Shown here in pieces: positions 11,688 through 23,050 of a stretch of 64,000 nucleotides of DNA. A program made the position numbers and the translations under genes. The number at the start of each line of letters is the position of its first letter. Within the stretch, counting starts at the first letter, position 1. The stretch comes from Zanthoxylum bungeanum (Eukaryota > Streptophyta > Magnoliopsida > Sapindales > Rutaceae), in contig SKCR01035535.1 in the NCBI GenBank assembly GCA_019454045.1, positions 124,001 to 188,000 on the forward strand, written 5' to 3'. A model generated the notes under the pieces. It saw only the letters and a program-made list of their open reading frames with translations. It did not search any database and had not been told where the DNA came from.

Positions 11688-12320
11688 TCAGCCAACCCCC
11701 ACCTGCAACAGCTTCATGCAGTGGAAGAGTTTGGTTGCAGCCACAATCTTTGTCCCCATGTCAGATGGGTTGTCTTCAGTTGGAATCTTCTTAATCTCAA
11801 TCTTACCGCTTGAGATAATTTCCCGCACAAAATGATACTTCACATCCACATGCTTGGTTCTCTCATGATGTACTGGATTCTTGCTCAGATGTATTACACT
11901 CTGACTGTCAGAATACACAACTGTCTTACCCTGCAGCTGTTGCATTTCGGTTAAGATACCCTGAAGCCAAATGGCTTCCTTGAACACATCAGTTATGGCT
12001 ATATACTCCGCTTCGGTAGTTGACTTTCTTGAGTCCCTGTCACCTGCAAAATCAGAATCAACACACCCTACCAAATCTAAAACGTTAGATTTGTTAAAAC
12101 ATAAGCCATAATCAATAGTAGTATTCAAGTATCTTAACAACCATTGTAAACCACTCAAGTGTGCTCCACCTGGATTAGACATAAACCTACTCAATAAAGA
12201 TACAGCATAAGACAAGTCAGGTCTAGTACTAATCATGGCATACATCACAGAACCTATAGCATTTGCATAAGGTACATTTTCCATTTTTATCACCTCAGGT
12301 CTAGTACTAAGAGAAGACAT
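11688..12320 (-). pseudogene. F: RT C-terminus and RNase H, with internal deletion
   Basis: A 210-codon frame begins at the end of the copia RT with YANAIGSVMYAMISTRPDLSYAVSLLSRFM (residues about 18-47, written here as one motif region) and then RNase H. The first RNase H aspartate is in CVDSDFAGDRDSRKSTT and the E is in EAEYIAI. In intact copia RNase H these two are separated by about 30 residues (GYVF...ALSTT); here STT runs directly into EAEY, so that segment is deleted. The later YSDSQS and RTKHVDVKYHF motifs are present. It follows the upstream frame after a single in-frame TAA. The element needed helper RT and RNase H to move. Confidence 0.88.
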
Positions 12321-12323
12321 CTC

Positions 12324-12728
12324 TTATTCTATAGCCGCTTCCCATTCAAGTTTATGGGTAGACTTTAATGCCTCTCCTAAGCTAGCAGGCTCAACCCCAT
12401 TAATTTCATGACTTGATATTAATGCACAAAAATACAAATCATTAGTTGAGTAATCATACCTGGTAGGAGGCCTTACCTGCCTCCTACTTCTGTCTCTCGC
12501 TAGCCGGTAGTTGGCCAATGTGTCTTGTGGTGTTTCATCATGCTGCTCAGTATGATCCAGTTGATCTACTATGTCATCTTCAATTTGTTCTTGTATATCT
12601 GCTACTTCATTTCTGTTTTCCTCCTGGTTATTTCTCCTAGGCTGGGTGTCCTCAGATGTCTCAGTGCCTGACATGTCACCAACTTGCTCAGCGGTCCTTA
12701 ATGTCCCTGGCTCCACCTGCAAAATCAA
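12324..12728 (-). pseudogene. F: integrase-RT linker and first residues of RT
   Basis: A low-complexity acidic linker of about 80 residues is followed by RQVRPPTRYDY and ALKSTHKLEWEAAIE, the N-terminal edge of copia RT (family pattern: W..AM.EE...L..N.TW.LV). It is one frame off the upstream gag-PR-INT frame (overlap at 12688-12728), so a frameshift separates them. RT stops here: fingers, palm with YVDD, and thumb start are missing before the next block at 12320. Confidence 0.8.
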
Positions 12729-14901
12729 AATCTGCTAGATCCTTTTCTAAGGCACCTGCATTGTTGTTAGTAGATTTACAAGGAAAACAAATTTCATTGA
12801 ATATAACATCCCGACTAACTATGACTTTGACTCCAGGTGATTCCCTTTCCCATAACCTATACCCTTTTGTCCCTTCTTGGTATCCTAGGAAAACACACTT
12901 GATTGACCTCGGTTCAAGTTTACCTACGGACTGGTGAGCATAGGCTTCACAGCCAAATACTCTAAGGTGTGCAAGCTTATCAGCTCTACCAGACCAGATT
13001 TCTTCTGGTGTCTTAAACTGAACTGAACTATTAGGGCTAAGGTTAATCAAATGAGTAGCAGTATTGAGGGCTTCACCCCAAAAGGCCCTCGAAAGTTCGT
13101 AAGAAAATAAAAGACATCTGATCTTTTCTAATAAGGTTCTATTCATTCTTTCCGCAACTCCATTCTGTTGAGGGGTGTTTCTAACAGTCCTATGTCTCAG
13201 GATACCCTCACTCGTACAGTATTGATCAAACTCAGTATTACAAAATTCTAAGCCATTATCAGTTCTCAAGACTTTTACTTTGTTACTAGTTTGATTTTCT
13301 ACCAATATTTTCCATTCTTTAAATTTAGTCAAAGTTTCATCCTTTGATTTTAGTAAGAATGTCCATACCTTCCCACTGTAGTCATCAACAATAGAGAGGA
13401 AATATTTATTACCCCCATGTGTCTGGACCTTTGCTGGTCCCCACAAATCACAATGTAGATACTCCAGACTCGCCTTTGACAAATGAATTCCAGTTGGGAA
13501 GCTCTGTCTGTGCTGTTTGCCCAACACACAGATCTCACAAAACTCAAGTGGCTTCAACTGGTCCTTTCCAAATTGTCCTTGCTTGCTGAGTACCTGCATT
13601 CCTTTCTGGCCTATATGGCCAAGTCTCAAGTGCCATATATTAGTCATATCAACATTAGAAGTTAAAGCAGAAATGGGTTTATCCGAGAATACATGTTGGC
13701 CATTTAGAACATACAATCCATTTCTCTTAATACCAGTTAGGATTAGTTTATTACCCTTAGATATGTGCATGTTTCCTTTGTGTGCTTTATATGTGAAACA
13801 TAATTCATCTAATGTTCCTAATGATATCAGGTTTCGTTTCAGGTCAGGTACATATCTAACGTCAGTAAGAATCCTAACTTTACCATCATGAAGTTGAAGT
13901 GTTATGTCCCCAACTCCCTGTATCCTACAAGTATTGTCATTACCCATATACACAGTCCCTTGGTCAGAATTTCTAAAGTTGACAAACCAGTCCCTATACG
14001 GACTCATGTGAAAGGAACACCCGGAGTCCAGAATCCATTCTCTACTAATGTGATCTCTACACATAGTCAATGCCTCAGATAGGCACATCGACTCCTTTTC
14101 GGCAGCCACAGTAGCACTGCCTTCATTTTCCTGTTTCTTAATGAACTTATAACAATTCCTTTTAAGGTGTCCCATCTTCCCACAATGATAGCACTTCTTG
14201 TCACTATTCTTATTCTTATCCTGTTTATTCTTTTTCTGACCTTTAGGTTCTTTGTTATTAGTCTGATGATTATTCGGACCATTATATTTTTTCTCATTTT
14301 TCCCTTTCACGAATAAGTTCGCTCCTCCTGTCCTACTGGTTCTAAGTTCTAGCTCTCTAGCCCTTATACCAGATATCACCAAGTCTAGCCTAGGTACAAC
14401 TCCTGTGTACTGTAGAGAGTTCTTAACGACACTATATTCATCAGGTAATGCATTTAAAAGTATCATAGCTTCGCTAGAATCTCCTAGGGCTTGGTCAGTT
14501 CCTTTAAGGATTTGAGTCATTTTCGTGAATTCATCCAAATTATCATCAATCGACTTATTAGTATCCATCTTGTAATTAAACAAATTTCCTTTTAAGAACA
14601 CTAAATTTGGTGCAGAAATAACAGAATAAAGAGATTCGAGTTTACCCCAGAGTTGAATGGCGGTTTCCATTCCGTCAACCTTTCTGATGACCGAATCTCC
14701 AAGGTGAAGGAAAATCAGGTTGTAAGCCTCTTCCAGGATTTCGTCCTTCGCTTCCTTTTCCATCTTTGGCCACTTTTCTGGATCCGGTTCCAGTGCCAAA
14801 GCCACCTTATGGTGGGAAAGCAGGACCCTCATTTTCTTCTTCCATGTGGTGAAATCTCTTTTCCCGTCAAATATCCCAATGTCGAGTCTCATGGTCGACA
14901 T
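12688..14901 (-). CDS. F: copia Gag-protease-integrase polyprotein (RT lost)
   Basis: One open frame of about 737 codons from ATG at 14901; the upstream extension to 14988 has no family support. In order: Gag (FDGKRDFTTWKKKMR... through the LSYSVVKN-like region, residues about 1-240); a CCHC knuckle CYHCGKMGHLKRNC; the protease DSG in WILDSGCSFHMSP; a gag-pre-integrase HHCC finger (HLRLGHIG ... CEICVLGKQ); and the integrase core with D in HCDLWGP, D in RTDNG and E in GVAERMNR, so the DDE triad is intact. It ends after the integrase C-terminus, frameshifted from the RT part. Packaging, maturation and integration functions could still be encoded. It resembles Tork/TNT-type copia Gag, though lineage is uncertain. 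Confidence 0.9.
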   Translation of the reverse strand: MSTMRLDIGIFDGKRDFTTWKKKMRVLLSHHKVALALEPDPEKWPKMEKEAKDEILEEAYNLIFLHLGDSVIRKVDGMETAIQLWGKLESLYSVISAPNLVFLKGNLFNYKMDTNKSIDDNLDEFTKMTQILKGTDQALGDSSEAMILLNALPDEYSVVKNSLQYTGVVPRLDLVISGIRARELELRTSRTGGANLFVKGKNEKKYNGPNNHQTNNKEPKGQKKNKQDKNKNSDKKCYHCGKMGHLKRNCYKFIKKQENEGSATVAAEKESMCLSEALTMCRDHISREWILDSGCSFHMSPYRDWFVNFRNSDQGTVYMGNDNTCRIQGVGDITLQLHDGKVRILTDVRYVPDLKRNLISLGTLDELCFTYKAHKGNMHISKGNKLILTGIKRNGLYVLNGQHVFSDKPISALTSNVDMTNIWHLRLGHIGQKGMQVLSKQGQFGKDQLKPLEFCEICVLGKQHRQSFPTGIHLSKASLEYLHCDLWGPAKVQTHGGNKYFLSIVDDYSGKVWTFLLKSKDETLTKFKEWKILVENQTSNKVKVLRTDNGLEFCNTEFDQYCTSEGILRHRTVRNTPQQNGVAERMNRTLLEKIRCLLFSYELSRAFWGEALNTATHLINLSPNSSVQFKTPEEIWSGRADKLAHLRVFGCEAYAHQSVGKLEPRSIKCVFLGYQEGTKGYRLWERESPGVKVIVSRDVIFNEICFPCKSTNNNAGALEKDLADFDFAGGARDIKDR

Positions 14902-15878
14902 TTTATATTCCTTATAACGAAATCGCCCAACAACACTTCCGCAATCACACACGACAATTGTCCTCGGTAATTGCTCACCCAAAGACACAATACGGCTGCT
15001 CCCACTCTTTCAATGTGGCAACACCCACACAGCAATTCGGCAACACAGTGCCTTAATCAACCAAGCAACTAATCTTTAATTTCTCAGCAACCCAATTTGG
15101 CAACACAGTGTCTTAAACACTCAAACTCCCTCAAACAGCAATTCGGCAGTGGCTCTCCCAAACAAAAATTTTTAATTCAATTCAAAAGACCTCAAACCAA
15201 TTAGTCACAAACAGAGACAACAATTAGGCTAAGCCTTCTGATCACCGAGCAACTTAGGCAGTACACTGTTTTGAATACCCAAATCGCAGCTTGCTGAGAG
15301 TGGCACCACAGTACACACACCCTATTTTTTCAATCGGCCACCTAGTGATTTGAGCGTCTTCTTCTGGTCAGTTCTTAGAGTCTTGGTCTGCAACCCAATA
15401 CCCAGATTTGGCAGCCCTTATCTTGGTGACCCTAATCGGCAACCTGAGATCTTCTGTGCAGGGTTGTTCTTTTGAATCTTGTTCTCGAATCGGCACACCT
15501 CTGTTCTGCGATTGAGTTCGTCTTCTGCGTTTTGTAGATCTTGCCTTCGTCTCTGTGTCTCTTGACTATGATCTTCAAAATTGACCAATTTAGGGTTTCT
15601 CTGGTCTAGTTCTTTTACTCAAGAAACTCGGCAACCCAGTAACTTTGGATGCCTTGGTCTGTTCTTCAAGATTGACTCATTTTTAGGTTTCTCCACTTTT
15701 ACCGAATTGATGAAGGAGATTGATTGCTTTTGGGCCTTGATCTTGAGTAGGCAGATCACCCAAAGAATTCGGCCCACTGGATCAATTGTTAAAAAAATGT
15801 TTTTCGATCTTGGGTCCTGCTCGTCTATGGCTTCTTGATCATAGATCTCTTCAATTTCGGCCCACTGGATCCTCCAAC
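14902..15878 (-). other. 5' leader of F; no gene
   Basis: About 980 bases between PBS and gag. It is rich in imperfect repeats of CGGCAACACAGTG / CAATTCGGCA on the plus strand (15000-15420). The small open frames here show no family similarity. Confidence 0.7.
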
Positions 15879-15891
15879 GCTCTGATACCAA
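15879..15891 (-). other. primer-binding site of F
   Basis: On the minus strand TGGTATCAGAGCG lies directly beside the 5' LTR, matching initiator tRNA-Met. Confidence 0.92.
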
Positions 15892-15892
15892 T

Positions 15893-16328
15893 TGTTAAGT
15901 TTTGTCGCAAAATTCGTCAAACCAATCAACCAAGAATGCACATTTTTTACCGTGGTTCGCCGGAAAAAATTCCCGACTACATCCACGTTGAACTCCGGAA
16001 TAGGGAGTTCGCTGCACTAAGCAATTTCAAGATTACACACGGAATCTTGAATCCGTTTACAAATTGTAATTCCCCAAATCTCACAAAGAACCATAATCTC
16101 TAAAAGTGTCAATCTCTCAAATTTCCAATTGAAGATTACACTAACTTGGACTAAGGAACAAGGCTTAACACTTAGCCAAAACAAGGGAATACAAATAATG
16201 AAAACCTCTCCTAATTCTCAACCTAAGTGCCCTTTATATAGGATGAGCAAATACATGTAATTAGGACAACGGCAAGGATTGCGCCACGTGTCCCTTATCC
16301 AACGGATGATAAGGCTTCACATTTTACA
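15893..16328 (-). repeat. 5' LTR of F
   Basis: A 436-bp LTR, about 98 percent identical to the other copy. A minus-strand TATA candidate (CCTATATAAAGGG) lies near 16235-16247. The same CCACGTGTCC site occurs upstream of it in element sense. Confidence 0.93.
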
Positions 16329-16690
16329 AGAAGCAAGCTAGCTCAGATTCTCGAAAAGCAGACAATTCATGAGATAGATCTTGATTTGTTGGATGAAATT
16401 CGGGATATAGCAGCTATTCATTTGTAAGCATATAAGAGATGCTTGGAAAAGCAATACAATAAGGAAGTCCGATATAAGAGGTTTTCCCAGGGGATTTAGT
16501 ACTCCGAGAAGCTTTAGAAATTCAAAGAGAACCAAATACTAGGAAACTTATTGAAACATGGGAAAGCTCTTAAATGATCTCAAAGGTCATCGAAAAAAGA
16601 GCCTTTGTGCTTGAAACAATAGAAGGAAAGCGTATTCCATCCATATGGAATGTCTCAAAGCTCAGGAAATTTTATTTTTAAAATGTAAAA
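16329..16690 (+). pseudogene. gypsy integrase C-terminus, decayed
   Basis: Continues the integrase cut at 11134. Near 16480-16680 a frame reads GDLVLREALEIQ, then KLIETWESS, then AFVLETIEGKRIPSIWNVSKLRKFYF. This matches the Tat/Ogre integrase tail (GDLVLRK...GKLAPNWEGPY...YxLxDxEGRPLPRTWNAEHLRKYY). Stops interrupt it. Confidence 0.82.
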
Positions 16691-18274
16691 TGTAAATGAT
16701 AAAGTCCTTTATGAATTGGCAGAAATGTATTTCAGAAAAGAAACAACTATGTAAAATGTAAACAATGAATGGAAAATGCATAATGATACTCACAGTTATT
16801 GTTATCGAAATTTTTCCGGTACCCTCCACCGAACAAGGGACAAAAGGTTTTTGAAGAAATACAGCTCAAAGAGCAAAACAACACATAAAATCAACTTGCC
16901 TATTCCCATGGAATCTTCAGGTGGTTAAGCCCGAGATGAAATATCTTTTGGTGAGCCTACACCCAACTCAGGAAAATTTTTCGGGTGCTCAAGCCTTGAG
17001 AGGAGCACCCTCCGATGAGCCTATACCTAGTACAATACACTTTTGGGTGCTTAAGGCTCGGAATAAACATCCTACGATGAGCTTATACCAATTATAAGTA
17101 AAAAGTATATGAGTATCAAATGAGGTTTGTACTCGGCGATGAGCTTATACTACGAAGCCTCGGAATAAGTATCTGAAAGATCCTCCGAAGACTTATTAAA
17201 GTCACCAAGCCTCTGATGAAATATAAACTCAACGATGTGTTCACACTTTAAATTACTGGAGGACATTTATTTGAAAATCCTTCTTGATGTAATTCAGAAA
17301 GGTCGATTTTAAAAGATCATCAAGGATCCATGGATTGAACTAAATAGAGTATCCACAAATAGATTACATAGTAACCAATATTCAAATCAGTTGGAGTATC
17401 CATTGGTTAATAATAAAAACCATGGGAGAATGGCATTAAAGATTGAAGATCCAATGGATAAACTACGGATGAAATTCTATTTCACAAAAAGGAAAAGTTT
17501 GATTTATCGATACTACAAATCATACACCGAAAGTTCATAATAAATGACTTAGTCAATTTATTATGAGAAATACGCCACTATCGGGACAAACCAAAATAAG
17601 AAGTACATTTATTCCTCATTGGAAGGAACCATATGACCCTCCTCGCCCACGTCCGAGTCTTGATCAGAGGGGAGACCGAACTTATTATCTAACACCGCCG
17701 GGAAAACAAGTTGTCGTTGAAGTGCACTTTGGACCAACCTCGGGGAAAGATAGCAAGACTCTTCAAAGTCATAAGGGAGATGTCTTATACTTTGACAATG
17801 ACATCAAAAACCGCTCAGATAAGAAATGAAGGAGTAAGTCATGGCCGCTCGAACAAACTACTGCTGTATCTCTGAAATTTGTTTGGAGAAGTTCTCCTCA
17901 ATTGTTTTCTTTGTAGCAGCTTCAGAAGTAAGAGATGATCGACGATAAATAACTTTTTTTCTAAGCTCTTGGCTCGGACTGATAACTGGCCAGCAACCAC
18001 TTCTGAAGTTTCCTTTTGCTTCTTCGATTCTATCAATTGAGCTTCCAATTGAGCTCTATCAACTTAGAAAGATGTCAATTCAAAGTCTCTTATTTGCAAG
18101 GATTCACGAACGGTTGCCTATTATGAATCCCTGAGCTTCAAAGATTCTTGAACCGCCGTCAATTCATGCTCGGCCTTCTCTGTTGTAGCCTTACTCTCTA
18201 GAACTACATTTGATTTCCCCATGGACAAGTCCCTTAACCGCTGCCTCTCATTGGTGAGAGAATCGATTATCTTG
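16691..18274 (+). other. 3' untranslated region of the Tat/Ogre-like element
   Basis: The region lies between integrase and LTR and has no convincing coding sequence. Four degenerate copies of '(C/G)GATGAGC(C/T)TATAC' lie at 16950-17160, each with AAGCCT(C/G)-type neighbours. Long, repeat-bearing 3' UTRs are typical of Tat and Ogre elements. Open frames at 17563-17829 (plus) and 17839-18048 (minus) show no recognised domain. Confidence 0.55.
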
Positions 18275-20468
18275 TCTATAGAAATTGTATTTTTATGCAT
18301 AACCCAATTATGAGTATCTTACGGGGACACCCTCGAAAATTGAGAAAGATACAAGATAAGAGCCAAAAAAGCAAGGAACTCTAAGGAATATAACCAAAAG
18401 CCAGCCGAACATCACTTATGCCTAGTCTACCTTCTCTCAAGCTAGAATATCCGATCAGACTCACCATGAAAATCCGAAATCCGACCGGACAAGTCACAAT
18501 TGTAATTGAATGTTTAGATTGTCAGTCACCAAAGACCAAGATCTGATTGTGGTCCGCCGGATATGAAATTATAATTTAACATCCTACAGAACATGTATTA
18601 AAGTGATCAACGCATGTCTAAATTACTAAGAGTTGAAGTCACAAACTGGTCAATGGTCGGCCGAATTTATATTTCCAATTAAACATCCGGTCGAATATTG
18701 ATCGAATGTTACAGTCTATAGTAATGTCAGACAGAGAGGAGGCCAATGGAGGATTCGGTTCCTTTTCCATTCTCAGATCCTCCTCTTACAATATAAAAAG
18801 AGGGAATTCCCCCACTCAAAATCCATCTAGAATCAATCCTAAAGAATCTTGAAACTTTGAAACAGTAACCTTAGAGAGAGAAAAAGAAACAGAGAAAGAA
18901 CACCTTCTGATTCTTGGAGCATTCTTCCTTTCTGGTGCGAATCCAGAAACATCCTAACACTCAAGAGGACTTCTTGAGCAAAACGATAAAAATATACGAC
19001 TTGAGGGTGCCCTATTTATTATTTCTTTTCCTTGGAGCTTCTATAGTAACACAGTCACGTCCGACCAAATATGCAAACACATTCTGCCTAAGATAGACAT
19101 ATCAGGCCTCATTTTATTACTTTCGTAGGTTATATTAGTTTATGTCATTACCGTTCTATGCATATTTATGTTCTTCAATTTTATACGATCATGCCATATG
19201 AATCTAGTTCATTTATTTCGTTAATGTTAGTATTACATGTTACTATCTTTCTTTTGCTTTTAATATTTTTATTGCATGTTAGTTAATTCTTTACGGATTA
19301 GTTGTTTGTTACCTGTGTGTTCTGATTTTTATCGGGCCAGACCACAGGTCCAACAAAACATCCTTTACATATCCAGCTATAGGACCCCCGTGGTATATAG
19401 GATAGAAACTTGGATGTAAATTTCTTAGTCAATTTTGAATAGACGGTAATATGATCCGCACTTGGGATACAACTCCAAGTACTAATGAGGCGATGCATGT
19501 TTTATTTTATATGTCTAATGTTTCACTCTTTATTGAATTATTTTGAATACTTTATCTGCTCTTTTATTGCTTGTTATCTCTGTATTTCGGATTTACACAG
19601 AATGTTTGGCCACACTCCTAGAAAAGTCTGGCCGGATGTTAATGTTATGATCTATATCCTACCTGTTATATGTAATGTCCGACCTAGCCTTTGTTTAGAT
19701 ATTTACTCTGATATGTTCCTTTATCGCTTCACTAATGCTATAATAATTTATGAATAATTACTAGTTTTATTTACCGATTTTATTATTAGTGCTTACGTAT
19801 TTGTATGTTGTTTCACTATTTTCGTAAATTACTTCGAGTATTTTGATCTGCTCATCTCATGCCTATTATTCCGTTTATTTACTTTCTCCTCGTTTACACT
19901 TATGTGGTTTTTTTATCAGTGTAATGCTTAATGTGGTATCTGTTATTGTAATTATGCATTTCTAGATCGCGTAATACATCTGGCCGAACTTATTTATGAG
20001 CAGAACATCAGACTAACCATGGCGATGTCTGGCCCAGCCTCTCTAAGGCCAAGTCCACTAGATGCATGTTTTAGCCAGTTTAATTATTGTATCATTATTG
20101 TTAAAATAATTTCTACGATTGAACATTATTTATTTATTGCTTTTCTAGTATTTGCGCAATTGTATTTCATATAAATTGGGTCGTATGTTATTGTATTATA
20201 AGATGTAGCGATACCTCTCTTCAAACCTAAATATTATATTGGCATCAATAAGGGATCATTCCGAACCAAAATGGGTTTAAGGTCGTACCTTGCGATGAGT
20301 GTAATACGGCATTAAATCATTCTTGGAGTCTTATACCAAGTGTCGACTCCTTTATTCACCGGTTAGTTCCTCCGTGGGACTATACATACTCTCTACAGGC
20401 TGTGAGCCTAACAGTGTTATGGTCGTCGATGTCATAGACATAAAAGTAAACCTCGCTTCACTCCTACA
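18275..20468 (+). repeat. LTR of the Tat/Ogre-like gypsy (shared by two copies)
   Basis: The right end is fixed by ...CTCCTACA immediately before a PBS at 20471. The left end is placed by similarity to element L (minus), whose LTR begins TGTAGGCACTGCATTTTTGC; here the matching text is GAAATTGTATTTTTATGC at about 18282. A second match to L is the block at 19370-19500 against 60370-60500 reversed. A TATA box (ATATAAAAAG) lies at 18790, about 515 bases in. U5 (20275-20400) matches the L copy at 59850-59960. The exact left base is uncertain. Confidence 0.7.
18788..18799 (+). promoter_or_regulatory. TATA box of the Tat/Ogre-like LTR
   Basis: AATATAAAAAGAGG in the LTR, at the same relative place as CCTATAAAAAG on the minus strand of element L (near 61170). 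Confidence 0.65.
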
Positions 20469-20470
20469 GA

Positions 20471-20488
20471 TGGCGACCTCACTAGGGA
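20471..20488 (+). other. PBS of a Tat/Ogre-like element
   Basis: TGGCGACCTCACTAGGGA follows the LTR end CTACA by two bases. It resembles the TGGCGAC...GGGGA PBS of Tat/Ogre elements (reported as tRNA-Arg type), with a few mismatches. Confidence 0.75.
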
Positions 20489-20970
20489 TAGAGAATTTGC
20501 CCCGTAAAAATACATCGTTGTATTTATGGGAAGATTTTGGTAATCATGTCTTCATCTTTTGCATACCATTTTTAACTCTTTAGATATTGGTGCGTTCATT
20601 TTGTCAATCGAACTCTTGGGTGGGGAGATATAATTATGGACAAGCCATATCATTGGGTATAAAAAAGTACGTTTGTCGATGGTTCGAACCTTTGGGTGGG
20701 GAGACCCTGTTGCAAACAAGCCTTCACTGATGAGAGCCTAAGCCTAAACCCTTGGTAAGCCCACATATTGGCCAGTAGATATTAAGCCTAGGAAAAGCCT
20801 CCTTACTGCTTGTGTTTGGGACCTACCCATTTGAAGTCCTTTGATTCTTTTACCATGAGATGTAAACTTATTGGGCCTTTTAAACTGGAGCAAGTTTGCA
20901 CTTCGTGATAATTGGGTTAAATTACTTTGACATGTTAATGAGCCACCATGTATGAAAACCTTGTTGGGCC
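20489..20970 (+). other. leader of the second Tat/Ogre copy, left part
   Basis: Non-coding. Two imperfect copies of '(A/G)TCGAAC(T/C)(C/T)TTGGGTGGGGAGA' lie near 20607 and 20684, about 75-77 bp apart. It is cut by element A at 20971 (TSD GGGCC, 20966-20970) and resumes at 45410. Confidence 0.6.
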
Positions 20971-23050
20971 TGTTGGAGTTCTACGGTCCCAAGGATTGAA
21001 TCAAAAGCAAGAAAACATGTGCGAATAACAACGACGAAGTTGCAGAATACTTATATCGAGCGGTTGAGCGACGCGAGAGGAAACAAAAATTCTTTTTGCT
21101 CGGCAATGGACTGCTTGGCAGTGATGGTGTGTAGCTCACTGGTTTCGGCCATTTGAGCTCCTTCGTCAAGCTCCAAGCTTCGTCGAACGATTCCCGGCTC
21201 ATGGGTGGACTTCCCTATCACCTTCGCATGACTTCGTAGTGTGCTAGCACTCCCGATTTTGCCACAAAATCGCGACTCTTGCTTCCCATTTCATCCCTGG
21301 TTCACGGCAGTGGACTGCCAAAACAGAAGAGAAATTAGCCCTCTTGGGCGAGAGAGAGAGAGATGAGAGAAGGAGAGAATTGTGTGGTTTGATTCCAAAT
21401 TTGTGTATCTAATACACACATTTGAATTTCAAATTCATTTCATGTGCATTTGGCTTTCAAAAAGTCAAGTAATAATGGCACCAACCACTTCTATCACTCC
21501 ATCAATCCATCAATCAGTGAATAGTGACTTGCGTCAATCACTCAAAGTGAAAGACATCCATCACTTGATTGACAAATGATGTGACGCTAGTTGCGACTAG
21601 CGATTTGACGCTTGATTTGACTTGCATGCCGCACTCGAATTCGAAATGCGAATGCGCTCGCAAATAATCTCGGGCACGGGTTCGCTAATTCCAAATTAAT
21701 GAATTTTCCGTTGCGACGTAATTAAATCTAAATTAATTAAATAATCATGCCTAGCATAATTACTATTCACGTCGCTAACGAATTAATTCTAAATTAATTC
21801 GTTCGCCCGAATTAAAATCTAATTTTAATTCCGCGTCGAAATCCAATTTCGTTTAATATATCGAATATATTAATTCTTCGATTAATTCCAAATTAATCGT
21901 TATCTCTCTTTAAATGATATTTTATCCCAGATAAAATATCTCCGCAATTAATCCCAGATTAATTTTCTCTCTCTTCTAATTAATCCCAGATTAATTAAGA
22001 GTGCGAGTCATACGTCATCGGTGAATCTTTGGGAAGCGACCCATGAGATCCCCGGATATGTTGGTAGTAAATTCGGTTGTCGGACTATTCGAACACGTAA
22101 GTACTAAGTACTACGTTTATACCGATTTACAAGACAATGTTGGCCTCTAGCAAAGCGCCATGCCTACCCAATTCTCCGGAAACATCCTTACAGGAATAAA
22201 GGATCTATATCAGGCGTAGTATACGTAGTATTGCGTATGTCGATCCAGTATCGGATGATCACGTGCTAGGCCTGGGGCTGGAATTGTGTCTGCCCCGTAT
22301 GAAGCACATGTCTGATATCTGGTAACTAGTCTCTATAATCGGATAAACATGACCTAGTCATAATATCCCGATAGCTCGAGCATATAAGAGAACGAGTTCC
22401 GTATCCTATGTGACCATCATCTCCACTATGACTGGAGTGATACTTCCATCTCGACATCACACCCAATACACTACGATTCTCAATATACCCAGCATTGGCG
22501 TACATAGAACCTGTTAAAGTCCTGGACGACCGCAACCAAAGTATATTGATTGTCGCAAGTATTAGCGGTGCAAGTCTCAGGTTAAGACCAAATACACCAA
22601 CCCTGATTTCGGACTTCCATAGACACATAGTCATACTACCAATGGAATTCCGATGGGGTCTATCCAAAGCGAAGCTGTTTCCCGTACCATCGGTAAAACA
22701 CAACCTCCTATTACATTTGCATGAGTATCCTATACCCAAATATATGAGAACTATGATGTTGTGCCCTCACAACACGCACAAGTGTAATACTAGTCTTTTA
22801 CGCATTTATCAATGTCCAATCTCGACAATGTTCTGACTAGGGATATTTAATGATTTATCCTTCGTGGACTGATACTGTCTCATATCATTCTCAGTCCAGG
22901 AACAAATCATAGGGACCTCCTATCATTTATACATCTAGGTGATCTAATCACAAATGATAAGAGTGCAATCTCTTTTGTCACATAGTTAATTTGTACAATA
23001 GTACCATGATCTGTACAAATAATGACGCTATGGGTCATAATTGTCCAAAA
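20971..23050 (-). repeat. 3' LTR of A
   Basis: TGTTGGAGTTCTACGG... to ...TCATAATTGTCCAAAA on the plus strand; the terminal CCAACA is mutated to CCAAAA. It is closely similar to 43343-45404 and to the LTRs of E. It contains the palindrome array (21716-21995). A 99-codon frame (22327-22700, minus) recurs in all family LTRs. Confidence 0.92.
21716..21995 (-). repeat. array of palindromes with three-base loops in the A 3' LTR
   Basis: Equivalent to 8285-8595 in E. Examples: 21779-21801 (two 10-bp arms, loop CTA on the plus strand, TAG in element sense) and 21916-21940 (11-bp arms, loop CCA/TGG). Others are centred near 21817, 21845, 21868, 21889, 21954 and 21982. Loops differ from E (TGG where E has TTG or TAG) while the arms are kept. 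Confidence 0.85.

Larger units (their letters stand above)
11135..16328 (-). mobile_element. copia element F, minus strand, TSD AGAAG, RT-deleted
   Basis: Complete at both ends: LTRs of 435-436 bp (TGTTAAG...TTTTACA), a perfect TSD AGAAG (11130-11134 and 16329-16333), and on the minus strand PBS, leader, gag-PR-INT, RNase H, then PPT. The two LTRs differ by about nine substitutions and one single-base indel, roughly 2 percent, so this is a fairly young insertion. It lacks the reverse-transcriptase palm and part of RNase H and cannot be autonomous. It lies inside the integrase gene of the older gypsy element. Confidence 0.95.

Noticed and set aside
12656..14970. Several plus-strand frames of 60-124 codons
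   Set aside because: Antisense shadows of the F polyprotein.
17563..17829. 88-codon frame in the Tat 3' UTR
   Set aside because: No recognisable domain, no conservation seen in L, and composition like its surroundings.
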